Of a stretch of DNA of 64,000 bases, positions 27,510-36,441 are shown piece after piece (the stretch's first letter is position 1; each line of letters starts with the position of its first letter). The stretch is from Lichenicola cladoniae. GTDB taxonomy: Bacteria > Pseudomonadota > Alphaproteobacteria > Acetobacterales > Acetobacteraceae. The translations under genes were made by a program, and so were the position numbers. The notes below the pieces were generated by a model. It made no database searches and was not told the origin of the DNA. It saw only the letters and a list, made by a program, of their open reading frames with translations. The DNA lies in NCBI RefSeq assembly GCF_013201075.1, contig NZ_CP053708.1, forward strand, positions 4,593,501-4,657,500, written 5' to 3'.

Positions 27510-28528
27510 CCGGTTCACCCACGCCATTTTCAAAGATCGGCCCACCTTCGCGTTTCAAGCAGGCGATCCGGCATTTCGGAGGCGCCGCGTTCTGCGGTAT
27601 CGGACTTTTTCTTCTTCTCGTCGTTTATTTCTACGAGCAGCCCCTCGCCCTTTCGAGTTTTGGAATCTCCAGCCTGGCCAACGCTTCCTTGGCACTGGTG
27701 CTGGTGGCAGCGGGCCAGACCTGCGTGCTGCTCGGCGGCGGACTGGACCTGTCGATCGGCGCGATCGTGAGCCTGGTGAACTGCTTTGCCGCCACGCTGA
27801 TGGGAGACAGCATCCTGAGCGTGGCACTCGTCGTGCTCGGCTCGCTGCTGCTTGGAATGCTGGCCGGCGCGGTGAATGGGCTGCTCATTGCCTATGGTCG
27901 GCTGGAGCCGCTGATCTCGACCTTCTGCACCCTGTTCGTCTATGGCGGACTGGCGCTGACCATTCGTCCTCAGCCGGGCGGCCATGTCTCCGACGACTTC
28001 GCGACCCTGCTCACCGGTAACCTGGGCGTGCTTCCCTACGCGGCGATCGTGCTCGCGGCCATGCTGCTACTGGTCTGGATGCCGATCTTCCGCTCCCGGC
28101 TTGGCCGGTTCATCGTCGCCGTCGGCGATAACAGCGACAGCGCCTATGCCTCCGGTCTCCCGGTTCGGCCAGTGCGTCTTGCGACCTACGTGATTTCAGG
28201 TCTGTTCGCCGCGGTCGCGGCGCTTTTCCTGACGGCGGAAACAACCTCGGGCGATGCCAGCATCGGCGCCAGCTACACCCTGAATTCTCTTGCGGCCGCC
28301 GTGCTGGGTGGGGTGGCATTGACCGGTGGGCGCGGCAGCGTAGTCGGCGCCATTCTCGGTGGCATCGTGCTGTCCCTCATCCTGAACCTGCTCAGCGTGT
28401 TGGGCGTACCTGCTTTCTGGCAGGACCTGATCGAGGGCTGCCTGCTGGTCCTCGTGCTGGCTGCCGCGGGAGTGCAGCGCCTTCGCATCGACGACTGGAC
28501 CAAGCTGCTCGGGAAGGGCCGGTCATGA
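27506..28528 (+). CDS. Sugar ABC transporter permease (CUT2 system 2, first)
   Basis: This 340-residue BPD_transp_2 permease has QTCVLLGGGLDLSIGAIVSL near residue 72 and LGGVALTGGRGSVVGAILGG near 272. It has a hydrophilic N-terminal tail of about 25 residues and then about ten hydrophobic helices. The start overlaps the ATPase stop and the stop overlaps the next permease start, so the four importer genes are tightly coupled. Confidence 0.92.
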   Translation: MTGSPTPFSKIGPPSRFKQAIRHFGGAAFCGIGLFLLLVVYFYEQPLALSSFGISSLANASLALVLVAAGQTCVLLGGGLDLSIGAIVSLVNCFAATLMGDSILSVALVVLGSLLLGMLAGAVNGLLIAYGRLEPLISTFCTLFVYGGLALTIRPQPGGHVSDDFATLLTGNLGVLPYAAIVLAAMLLLVWMPIFRSRLGRFIVAVGDNSDSAYASGLPVRPVRLATYVISGLFAAVAALFLTAETTSGDASIGASYTLNSLAAAVLGGVALTGGRGSVVGAILGGIVLSLILNLLSVLGVPAFWQDLIEGCLLVLVLAAAGVQRLRIDDWTKLLGKGRS

Positions 28529-29499
28529 GCGACGCGGCGCATCCCATCAAGATGCCAACGCGGTTGAAGGACAGGCTGACGAGGAGACCGGGCAGCAACC
28601 TATCCTGGGTCATCCTTGCGGTCGTGTTCGCACTGAGCGTGGCGATCAATCCTGCATTCCTGACCTGGGGCACCATTCGGCTGCAGCTGGTGCAGGCTGC
28701 GCTGATCGGCATCGTCGCGATCGGCGAAACGCTGGCGATCCTGATCGGTCACATCGATCTTTCGATTCCATGGACCATCACCCTCTCGGGTATATTGTCC
28801 GCCGACGTCTACGCCGCACACCCATCGGCGTGGGTACCGTTCGCTGTGGTCATTGCGGTGGGCGTGAGCGTAGGCTTGGTCAATGCCTTCGGCATCTACC
28901 TTCTGCGTGTCCACTCGCTGATCTGGACGCTGAGCGTAAACCTCATCCTGCAGGGTCTGACCCTCGTCTACACCAACGCCACGGCCTCCGCGCCAAGCGT
29001 GCCGCCGGTCGCACGCACGCTGGCGCTGGATAATTGGGGCGGGTTTCCTGTTGCCAGCCTGGTCTGGGCGGCCTGCGCAGTCGCGGTGATCCTGGCGCTA
29101 CGGGCCCTGCCGTTCGGCCGCCATGTCTATGCGGTCGGAAGCAACGAGCTGGCTGCGCTGATGTCCGGCGTTCCCACGGGCCGAACCTACGTTGTCGTGT
29201 ATGTCATCAGCGGGCTTTGCGCCGCGTTCGTCGGGCTGATGATCAGCGGCTACGCCTCGCAGGCCTATCTCGGCATGGGTGACAGCTACCTGCTGCCACC
29301 GGTGGCAGCCGTCGTTATCGGAGGCACCCGGTTATCGGGCGGAAGCGGAGGCTACGCCGGCACCATCAGCGGCAGCCTTTCGGTCATCCTGCTGCAAGCG
29401 ATGCTGGTAAGCCTGAACATATCGGAAGGCCTGCGGCAGATCATATTCGGCGTCATCCTGCTGGGCCTGGTTTTCTTGTTCACCCGTCAGCGTAAATGA
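28525..29499 (+). CDS. Sugar ABC transporter permease (CUT2 system 2, second)
   Basis: The second permease has 324 residues, with LAILIGHIDLSIPWTITLSG near residue 70 and VVIGGTRLSGGSGGYAGT near 265. It is closely similar in pattern to the second permease of system 1 (GHIDLSVPWT), supporting duplication of the whole importer. It is convergent with the NmrA-like gene 73 bases downstream. I see no clear intrinsic terminator in that gap. Confidence 0.92.
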   Translation: MSDAAHPIKMPTRLKDRLTRRPGSNLSWVILAVVFALSVAINPAFLTWGTIRLQLVQAALIGIVAIGETLAILIGHIDLSIPWTITLSGILSADVYAAHPSAWVPFAVVIAVGVSVGLVNAFGIYLLRVHSLIWTLSVNLILQGLTLVYTNATASAPSVPPVARTLALDNWGGFPVASLVWAACAVAVILALRALPFGRHVYAVGSNELAALMSGVPTGRTYVVVYVISGLCAAFVGLMISGYASQAYLGMGDSYLLPPVAAVVIGGTRLSGGSGGYAGTISGSLSVILLQAMLVSLNISEGLRQIIFGVILLGLVFLFTRQRK

Positions 29500-29572
29500 C
29501 CCCGACGAACCCGATCTCCGGCATGCTCCTTAACCAAGATTTCGAACTCGCTATGGGACGGGGCCGAAGAAT

Positions 29573-30481
29573 TTAGCTTCGTCCGGCCTGGTCGAGCACA
29601 TCGCGCGCGGAGGTCCAGGGCACCACCCCGTAACGATCATTGTCGAGCTGTTGCAGCTTGCCGCGGCCGCTCGCCATGTCACGTAGATACTGCATGCCCT
29701 GCCAGACCGAAAAGACTGCGTCACGCTGCGGGGCCAGCTTGCGAACGACCCGAATGACCATGCTGAGACGACCGATCCCGCCGGCGCGGAGCAGTCCGAA
29801 GCGCTTCCCGGTCATCTGGGTCATGGTGTCCGCGAGCGATCGGGGGGTGACCACCTCACCGGCTATGCGCAGGTAGCGCGGCGCTTCCGGATCCAGCGCC
29901 GCCGCCGCCGTATATCGGGCCACGTCGTCCTTGGTCGTGAAATCCATCGGCTGGTCGGCGTCTCCCCAATAGAGAACCTTCCTGACTCCACGAAGAACGA
30001 TCGGCGCCTGCCCGGCCAGCATATCGGCGAAAGCTCCGTTCAGGATGGAGGTCGCCCTGATCGGCGCACTGTCGACCTGCGCCATGAACTCGCGCCGCAG
30101 GTCCATGTTCCGGTTATCGCCCGGCCGGGTCCGGGTATAGTCGAGCGAGAAGTCCGACGGAATGAAGCGTGGCACCCCGCTGGCGACGGCAGCCTGCAGG
30201 ATACGCCCCTGCATCCCGATGATGATCGGGCGCAAGCCGTTGAGCGCCGACACGACGCAGGTGGCGCCCCGGCAGGCATCGATCAATTCGTTCGGATGAT
30301 CGAAATCAACCTCGATCACCGTCACGCCGAGCTTCGACAGCCGGTCACGCTTGTCGCCTGACGTTCCGGAATGGACGAGCGCGCGGACCTGCCCCCCCCG
30401 GTCCACGAGCGACCGCGCGATCCGTCCACCGAGATCGCCGGTTCCGCCCGCAAGAACAATGGCTCGGGTCGTGTTGCTCAT
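29573..30481 (-). CDS. NmrA-like NAD(P)-binding protein
   Basis: The 302-residue protein has an N-terminal Rossmann motif, VLAGGTGDLGGRIARSL, and the NmrA/isoflavone-reductase-like segments FIPSDFSLDYTRTRPGDN and MDFTTKDDVARYTAAAAL. Such atypical SDRs act as redox sensors or reductases; the substrate is unknown. The ATG at 30481 is preferred over 30490 because AAGGA lies eight bases before it. It follows the SorC-type regulator gene by 19 bases and is probably in its operon. A run of eight G on the coding strand (30392-30399) falls within the codons for DRGGQV, a potential slippage site. Confidence 0.78.
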   Translation of the reverse strand: MSNTTRAIVLAGGTGDLGGRIARSLVDRGGQVRALVHSGTSGDKRDRLSKLGVTVIEVDFDHPNELIDACRGATCVVSALNGLRPIIIGMQGRILQAAVASGVPRFIPSDFSLDYTRTRPGDNRNMDLRREFMAQVDSAPIRATSILNGAFADMLAGQAPIVLRGVRKVLYWGDADQPMDFTTKDDVARYTAAAALDPEAPRYLRIAGEVVTPRSLADTMTQMTGKRFGLLRAGGIGRLSMVIRVVRKLAPQRDAVFSVWQGMQYLRDMASGRGKLQQLDNDRYGVVPWTSARDVLDQAGRS

Positions 30482-30500
30482 CACGTTCATCCTTCGATCG

Positions 30501-31508
30501 TCATTGGTTTCGAGCTCCGGATGCAACGGCATATGCGGTGTCCCCATCGATGATCAGCCCCCGGACCACTCCGGTCCGCAGCAGGGAATGGACTGCCGCC
30601 ATTTTCTGCAGGCCGGCGGCGGCAAGGACAACGTCGCGACCCCGCAGCTCGGTAAAGTCGACCGCGAGGGTGCGGCGGGTCAGCTCGTGATCGACCTCCG
30701 CCCCATTCCTGTTGAACAGGCGACCCAGAGAGTCCGCGACCGCACCTTTGGCCCGCACACTTCGAAGTTCGGAGGCCGAAAGCATGCCGTGTTTTCGCAG
30801 GAACGCGGTGTCGCTCAGCTCGCCGACGCTGATCATGTAGACATCGGCGGATCGTGCCAGGGCCAAGGCTTCAGCCACGGTGCGCTGGGACATGAAAACC
30901 GCCCGGTCGGCTTCCGTATCGGCGATGAACGGCACCGGCAGGAAATGCGCCTCCCCGCCGGTCCGGGCAGCCAGCGCCTGTACCACCTCGAACGGGTTGG
31001 AGGCCGAGTTGCGGGTCAGCGACCCCATGAGCGACACGAAGCACGCGCGCGAGTTCTGCACGCCCGACAGGTGCAACGCCATCTGTTCCAGCGTGCGTCC
31101 CCAACTTACGCCGACGGTGACGGCGCCGCGACCGGTCAGCTTGCCCTTGAGGAAGTTGGCGGCAGCGGCACCGACCGCACGTCGTGAGATCATGTCCTGG
31201 GCGGCGGCGAGGTTCGGCTCGTCGGTCGCCAGCTCGAAACCCATCCGGGGCGTCGCGATGCAGAAATCCAGCCCGTAGCGGCTGGTCAAGGTATCCTCGA
31301 CTTCCAGGTCGCGGATCGTCTCGTGGTTGATGGTCACGCTGACCAGGCCCTTCTCGCGCGCATCGCTCAACAACCTGACGACGCGCGTGCGATGCACGCC
31401 GAGACGCCGGGCGACCTCCTCCTGGGTCATGCCGCCGACATGATAGAGCCAGGCTGCCCTGACCATGATGTCCGCGTCGGGTTCATGGCCCAGGTTCAAG
31501 GTCATCAT
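30501..31508 (-). CDS. SorC/DeoR-family sugar-responsive regulator
   Basis: The 335-residue regulator has an N-terminal helix-turn-helix (MTQEEVARRLGVHRTRVVRL) and a large SorC-type sugar-phosphate-binding domain with VGVSWGRTLEQMA and MISVGELSDTAFLRKHGMLS. Family members bind phosphorylated sugars. The ATG at 31508 is chosen because AGGA lies five bases upstream; the in-frame ATG at 31523 is an alternative. It is divergent from the kinase/dehydrogenase/importer operon and very likely controls it, with a phosphorylated intermediate made by the kinase as effector. Confidence 0.88.
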   Translation of the reverse strand: MMTLNLGHEPDADIMVRAAWLYHVGGMTQEEVARRLGVHRTRVVRLLSDAREKGLVSVTINHETIRDLEVEDTLTSRYGLDFCIATPRMGFELATDEPNLAAAQDMISRRAVGAAAANFLKGKLTGRGAVTVGVSWGRTLEQMALHLSGVQNSRACFVSLMGSLTRNSASNPFEVVQALAARTGGEAHFLPVPFIADTEADRAVFMSQRTVAEALALARSADVYMISVGELSDTAFLRKHGMLSASELRSVRAKGAVADSLGRLFNRNGAEVDHELTRRTLAVDFTELRGRDVVLAAAGLQKMAAVHSLLRTGVVRGLIIDGDTAYAVASGARNQ

Positions 31509-31585
31509 CGGGGTCCTGCTCATCGGGCGATAATACCCATTGACTTCTGTCGCGCCTAACGACGATTGTCGGCTCAAGAGCAAAT

Positions 31586-31620
31586 GTCGTCCAGTGCATC
31601 ATATGTGCAGATGGTACGAC
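31586..31620. promoter_or_regulatory. Candidate SorC operator upstream of the kinase operon
   Basis: GTCGT (31586-31590) and ACGAC (31616-31620) are inverted arms, and within them CATATG (31600-31605) flanked by TGCA on both sides (31595-31598 and 31606-31609) shares nearly the same centre. A further inverted repeat, CGAC-GATT-GTCG, lies at 31560-31571. The site is in the 129-base gap between the divergent regulator and kinase genes. Symmetry is seen directly; binding by the SorC protein is inference. Confidence 0.4.
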
Positions 31621-31637
31621 GTGGATGGGTCCGGGTG

Positions 31638-33140
31638 ATGGTCTACGTAATCGGCATCGATGGCGGGACGGAGAGCGTGCGTGCGACGGTGTTCGATCTG
31701 GCCGGCCGCCGGATCGCCTCTGCCTCGTCCGCGTATCCAACGCAGTTTTCCGCAGGCGCCCGTGCCGAGCAGGACCCGGAATCATGGTGGTCGGCTCTAG
31801 GCATCGCGGTACGGCGCGTCGTGGAGGAAGCCGGTGTCGGAATCCACGATGTCGCCGCCATCTGTGCCACTACGACCTGCTGCACCGTCGTTGCCCTCGA
31901 CGAGGCAGTGCGTCCGTTGCGCCCGGCGATCCTCTGGATGGACGTGCGGGCAGGCAAGGAGGCCGATGCCGTTCTAGCGACCGGGGATCCGGCACTGGTC
32001 CTGAACGGAGCCGGCCAGGGTCCGGTTTCAGCCGAGTGGATGATCCCCAAGGCCTTGTGGCTGGCACGGCATGAACCGGAGATCTTCGAGGCTGCGCATA
32101 CGATCTGCGAGTACCAGGATTTCATGAACTGGCGCCTGACAGGGCGGCGGACGGCGAGCCTGAACAATGCCTCCATACGCTGGCATTACCGTGACGATGC
32201 AGGTGGCTGGCCCGACAGCCTGCTCGACACGCTGAACCTGTCGGAACTTCGGAAAAAATGGCCTGCAGAAGTGCTGCCGCCCGGGGCTGCGATCGGCACG
32301 CTGACAGCCCGCGCAGCCGATCATCTTGGACTCGCGGAGACCGTGCTGGTGTTGCAGGGCGGCGCCGATGCGCTGATCGGCATGATCGGGTTGGCCGTTG
32401 CGCGCCCCGGCCAGCTCGCGCTGATCACCGGTTCGTCGCATCTGCAGTTCGCGGTCGGCGACCGGACCACCAGCGTCGCTGGACTGTGGGGAACCTACAG
32501 CAACGCGGTGTATCCCGGCCGGACGATCCTGGAGGGTGGCCAGACATCGACGGGATCGATCGTCGCCTGGTTGCGCCGGCTCATGGGCGACGGTTTCGAT
32601 CTCGACGCGCTCAACCTCGAGGCCGGCCGGCTGGAGCCGGGAGCCGATGGCCTGCTGGTGCTCGACCATTTCCAGGGAAACCGGACTCCGTACACCGATC
32701 CACTGGCGCGCGGCGCGATCACCGGATTATCCCTGCACCATACCGGTGCGCATCTGTTCCGGGCCACGCTGGAAGGGATCGGTTTCGGTACCCGCGCCAT
32801 CCTGGACCGCATGGCCGAGGCCGGTTGCGGCGCCGCCGAAATCACCGCCGGTGGCGGCGCGACACGCTCGCCGTTGTGGCTGCAGATCCACGCCGACACG
32901 TCGGGCCTGCCGGTGGTCGTCCCCGAAGTGGCCGAAGCGCCGTCGCTGGGGGCCGCGGTGCTGGCAGCCCACGGCTCGGGACATTTCGCCAGCATCGACG
33001 ACGGCATCGCCGCGATGGTCCGCACCGGCCGGCGTATCGAGCCGATCGCCGAGAACGTCGACCGCTACCAGTCGATCTACCAGCGCTACGTCGAGCTCTA
33101 TCCTGCCCTGAAGCCGCTCCGAGAGGTTGTTCCTGCATGA
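31638..33140 (+). CDS. FGGY-family carbohydrate kinase
   Basis: The 500-residue kinase begins MVYVIGIDGGTESVRATVFD, the phosphate-binding motif of the hexokinase/actin fold. It has ILWMDVRAGKEAD near residue 98, LEGGQTSTGSIVAWL near 298 and the second family signature region with AEITAGGGATRSPLWLQIHA near 405. The pattern is closest to ribulokinase-like or erythritol-kinase-like FGGY members, so a ketose or polyol is the likely substrate. The ATG at 31638 is used; a GTG at 31635 is possible. Its stop overlaps the next start (ATGA), coupling it to a dehydrogenase subunit. Confidence 0.88.
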   Translation: MVYVIGIDGGTESVRATVFDLAGRRIASASSAYPTQFSAGARAEQDPESWWSALGIAVRRVVEEAGVGIHDVAAICATTTCCTVVALDEAVRPLRPAILWMDVRAGKEADAVLATGDPALVLNGAGQGPVSAEWMIPKALWLARHEPEIFEAAHTICEYQDFMNWRLTGRRTASLNNASIRWHYRDDAGGWPDSLLDTLNLSELRKKWPAEVLPPGAAIGTLTARAADHLGLAETVLVLQGGADALIGMIGLAVARPGQLALITGSSHLQFAVGDRTTSVAGLWGTYSNAVYPGRTILEGGQTSTGSIVAWLRRLMGDGFDLDALNLEAGRLEPGADGLLVLDHFQGNRTPYTDPLARGAITGLSLHHTGAHLFRATLEGIGFGTRAILDRMAEAGCGAAEITAGGGATRSPLWLQIHADTSGLPVVVPEVAEAPSLGAAVLAAHGSGHFASIDDGIAAMVRTGRRIEPIAENVDRYQSIYQRYVELYPALKPLREVVPA

Positions 33141-34153
33141 CGCTACCGAACACGATGCTGCCGGACCTGTATCGCACGATGCGGCGCATCCGGACCTTCG
33201 AGGAGCGGGTCGCCGAGTTGTACGCGCGAGGCCTTTCCGCCGGTTCCATGCTGCATCTCTCTATCGGCGAGGAAGGGGCCGCGGCCGGCGTTGCGGCGGC
33301 GATGCAGCCGCAGGACAGCTTCACCACACATCATCGCGGGCATGGAATTTTTCTGGCGCGTGGCGCCGATCCGGGCCGGATGATGGCTGAGATCGGCGGC
33401 AAGGATTCCGGCTATTGCCGCGGCAAAGGCGGGTCGATGCATATCGCCGACATGGCGCTCGGTCATCTCGGCGCAAATGCGATCGTCGGCGGCGGTATTC
33501 CCCACGTCGTCGGTGCAGGCCTCAGCTACAAGAACCTGAAAAGCGACGCGATCGCGGTGGCATTCTTCGGCGACGGCGCGATGCAGCAGGGCGTCCTCTA
33601 CGAGAGCATGAACATGGCGGCACTCTGGGACCTGCCGGTGCTGTTCGTCTGCATCAACAACCAATATGGCATGGGCACGCGCATCGACCGGGCCACCCGC
33701 TCGATCGAGTTCGACCGGCGTGCCGAGGCGTTCGGCCTGGCTGCGGCAATGGTCGACGGGGAAGATGTCGAGGCGGTGACGCAGACCGCACGAACTCTCG
33801 CCGACGGCGCCCGTGCCGGCAGGCCGGGATTCATGGCGGTGTCCTGCTTCCGCTTCTTCGGTCACGGCCGGATGGACAAGTCGCCGTACCGGACGGCGGA
33901 TGAGGAAAGCATCGGCCGCGCGCGGGATCCGGTTATCCGCGCCCGCAGCACGTTGCTGTCGAGCGGGCAGAGCGATAGCGCCACGCTCGACGTGCTCGAT
34001 GCCGAGATCGCGCTCGAAATGGACGCGACGATCGATTTCACCGCGGCAGCGGAAGCTCCCGCCGCAGCCAGCATGTTCCGCGATGTCTATGGTCCCGGCG
34101 AAGCCGAGCCCGAACCGCTTGCCAAGCGCCTCGACCGTATCCTCGCGGCCTGA
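33137..34153 (+). CDS. Acetoin-dehydrogenase-like E1 component, alpha subunit
   Basis: This 338-residue thiamine-diphosphate enzyme subunit matches AcoA/PDHA. It has RIRTFEERVAELYARG near residue 17, GGSMHIADMALGHLGANAI near 97 (closer to AcoA than to pyruvate dehydrogenase in the MHIAD..GANAIVGG stretch), and the thiamine-diphosphate/Mg motif GDGAMQQGV...FVCINN around 153-183. With the beta subunit it would decarboxylate a 2-oxo acid or cleave an acetoin-like alpha-hydroxyketone. Its start overlaps the kinase stop, an unusual pairing that suggests the true substrate is a kinase product. Confidence 0.88.
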   Translation: MTLPNTMLPDLYRTMRRIRTFEERVAELYARGLSAGSMLHLSIGEEGAAAGVAAAMQPQDSFTTHHRGHGIFLARGADPGRMMAEIGGKDSGYCRGKGGSMHIADMALGHLGANAIVGGGIPHVVGAGLSYKNLKSDAIAVAFFGDGAMQQGVLYESMNMAALWDLPVLFVCINNQYGMGTRIDRATRSIEFDRRAEAFGLAAAMVDGEDVEAVTQTARTLADGARAGRPGFMAVSCFRFFGHGRMDKSPYRTADEESIGRARDPVIRARSTLLSSGQSDSATLDVLDAEIALEMDATIDFTAAAEAPAAASMFRDVYGPGEAEPEPLAKRLDRILAA

Positions 34154-34167
34154 TCGGACACCGAACC

Positions 34168-35151
34168 ATGGCGACCATCGAGATCACCTACCGCGACGCG
34201 CTGCGAAAGGCGTTGCAGGATTCCATGCGCGAGGACGAGACCATCGTCGTCATCGGCGAGGAAGTCGGCGCGTATGGCGGCGCATACGGCGTCACCAAGG
34301 ATCTGATCGGCGAGTTCGGGGCGACGCGCCTGATCGACACCCCGATCAGCGAGCCGGCCATCGTCGGTGTCGCGGTGGGTGCCGCGATGACCGGGCTGCG
34401 GCCGGTCGCCGAGCTGATGTATGTCGATTTCCTCGGCCTGGTAATGGATCAGCTTGCAAACCAGGCCGCGAAGATCCGCTACATGTTCGGCGGCCAGATC
34501 GGCGTGCCCATGGTCCTGCGCACCCAGGGTGGCACCGGCCGGTCCGCCGGCGCACAGCATTCGCAGAGCCTCGAAGGTTGGATCATGCATACGCCGGGCC
34601 TGCGCCTCGCCATGCCGGCGACCGCGGAGGATGCCTACCACCTGCTGCGCCACAGCCTGACCCTGCCCGATCCTGTTGTGTTCATCGAGCACAAGTCGCT
34701 CTACACGCGGAAGGAAATGGCCGACCTGGACACGCCGGCAGCCCCGTGGGGCAAGGCCATCGTTCGCCGGGCGGGCACGCAGGCGACGCTGGTGACCTAT
34801 TCCCGCATGGTGCATTCGGCACTTGCGGCGGCGGAGATCCTGGAAAAGCAGGGCGTCTCGATCGAGGTGATCGATCTGCGTACGCTCAACCCGCTGGATA
34901 TGGAGACGGTGATCGCCTCCGTGGAGCGCACCGGGCGTGCGATGGTGGTGAGCGAGGGGCCGCTGACGGCGGGCGTCGCCGCCGAGCTGGCCGCACGCAT
35001 ATCCGAAGAGTGCTTCGATTATCTCGAGGACCCGGTGATCCGGATCGCCGGTGAGGATATTCCGATCCCGGTTTCGCCCGCGCTCGAGGCGGCCAGCATC
35101 CCGACCCCGGACCTGATCGTGCAGACCCTGTTGCGGATGCTGCGCCGGTGA
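34168..35151 (+). CDS. Acetoin-dehydrogenase-like E1 component, beta subunit
   Basis: The 327-residue partner carries the transketolase pyrimidine-binding domain (IGEEVGAYGGAYGVTKDLIG, DTPISEPAIVGVAVGAAMTG) and the C-terminal transketolase domain (IEVIDLRTLNPLDMETVIAS). It starts 14 bases after the alpha subunit and overlaps the E2-like gene by GTGA. The family forms an alpha2beta2 heterotetramer with the previous product. Residues alone do not distinguish acetoin from 2-oxo acid use, so assignment leans on the alpha subunit and on the hydrolase-fused E2. Confidence 0.9.
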   Translation: MATIEITYRDALRKALQDSMREDETIVVIGEEVGAYGGAYGVTKDLIGEFGATRLIDTPISEPAIVGVAVGAAMTGLRPVAELMYVDFLGLVMDQLANQAAKIRYMFGGQIGVPMVLRTQGGTGRSAGAQHSQSLEGWIMHTPGLRLAMPATAEDAYHLLRHSLTLPDPVVFIEHKSLYTRKEMADLDTPAAPWGKAIVRRAGTQATLVTYSRMVHSALAAAEILEKQGVSIEVIDLRTLNPLDMETVIASVERTGRAMVVSEGPLTAGVAAELAARISEECFDYLEDPVIRIAGEDIPIPVSPALEAASIPTPDLIVQTLLRMLRR

Positions 35152-36404
35152 TCGCCGAACTGACCCTCCCTCGTCTGGGAGAAACCATGGAGACCGGCCG
35201 CGTCAGCGCATGGCTGAAGCAGCCGGGCGAGTCGTTCAAGCGCGGCGAGACGCTGGTCGAGATCGAGAGCGACAAGACCGTCGTCGAGATGCCGGCCCTT
35301 GCGGATGGAGTGCTGTTTGAGATCGTCGTCGAGGCCGGGCAGGATGCCGATGTCGGGGCCGTGCTCTGCCGCTATGAAGACGGCCGCGCCGCAACCTCTG
35401 TCCCGGACTCCAGGCCGGAACCGATTCGCGACCCGGTTCCGGTCCAAGCGACGGTCGCGCCGGAAGCGCCCGGCAAGGGCGTCTCGTCCGGAGGCACTCG
35501 TGCAACCCCGCTGGCCCGGCGCGTGGCCCGGGACGGCAACGTCGCACTCGACGGTCTGATCGGCACCGGCCGGCGCGGCCGGATCGAGGCTGCGGACGTG
35601 CGGCGGTGGCTTGCGCAGGCGCCCGGCGCGGAGACGCCGGCAGCCCGGATCTCGAGCCTTGACGTCTCGGGCGGACGTCTCGATCGGCGTGACTGGGCAG
35701 CAGCGAACGCAACCGGTCCACGCATCGTGCTGCTGCACGGGCTCGCGGCGGACGTCCAGAGCTGGTCCGCGCTCGCCTCGATGCTGATGCGCGCAGGCCG
35801 GAGCGTGACGGCGATCGATCTACCCGGGCACGGCACGACCAGTCTCGACGCAATCTCCGTCGATCACGCTGCGGACACCGTCGCGGACTTCCTGAAGACG
35901 CTCGGCGGCGAACCGGTGGAACTGGTCGGGCACTCGCTCGGCGGCGCGATCGCGGCGCGGGCGGCACGATCCGCCTCCGCCCAGGTGCGCCGCCTCACGC
36001 TGCTGGCCCCGGCCGGCCTGGACCGGGCGATCGACGTCGACTTCATCCGGAACATCGTCCGGGTGCGTTCGAGCGGGGCGCTCCAGCATCTGCTGCGTCG
36101 TCTGGTGGTTCGGCCGGCTCTCCTGACCGCTGCACAACTCGACGCACTCGCAGGCGAACTCGGCCGCGGACGGCTGACCGGTCTTGCGGACACGCTGGTG
36201 GACGAGGGCGGCCAGCAGATCGACATCACCGCCGACCTGCGCGCGCTGACGATGCCGGTCCGGATCGTCTGGGGCGTGCAGGACCGCATCATTCCATGGA
36301 CCCAGGTCAGCCAGGCCGGAAGCCGGTGCGCCATCCACCTGATCCAGGATGCCGGACATGTCCCGCACTGGGATCAGCCGGCGGAGGTTGCGGCCTTGTT
36401 CTGA
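35148..36404 (+). CDS. Lipoyl-domain/alpha-beta-hydrolase fusion, AcoC-type E2
   Basis: This 418-residue protein has a lipoyl domain (residues 1-78, lipoylated lysine in ESDKTVVEM at about residue 43), a peripheral-subunit-binding domain (TPLARRVARDGNVALDGLIG near 120), then an alpha/beta hydrolase (VLLHGLAADVQSW, LVGHSLGGAIAAR, VWGVQDRIIPW, AGHVPHWD). That replaces the usual acyltransferase catalytic domain, as in AcoC proteins of acetoin dehydrogenase complexes. GTG start at 35148. No dihydrolipoamide dehydrogenase (E3) gene is nearby, so E3 must be shared with a housekeeping complex. Confidence 0.88.
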   Translation: MIAELTLPRLGETMETGRVSAWLKQPGESFKRGETLVEIESDKTVVEMPALADGVLFEIVVEAGQDADVGAVLCRYEDGRAATSVPDSRPEPIRDPVPVQATVAPEAPGKGVSSGGTRATPLARRVARDGNVALDGLIGTGRRGRIEAADVRRWLAQAPGAETPAARISSLDVSGGRLDRRDWAAANATGPRIVLLHGLAADVQSWSALASMLMRAGRSVTAIDLPGHGTTSLDAISVDHAADTVADFLKTLGGEPVELVGHSLGGAIAARAARSASAQVRRLTLLAPAGLDRAIDVDFIRNIVRVRSSGALQHLLRRLVVRPALLTAAQLDALAGELGRGRLTGLADTLVDEGGQQIDITADLRALTMPVRIVWGVQDRIIPWTQVSQAGSRCAIHLIQDAGHVPHWDQPAEVAALF

Positions 36405-36441
36405 CGTGCCCGACCACTAGAAACCAGGGAGGTAAAAAACG

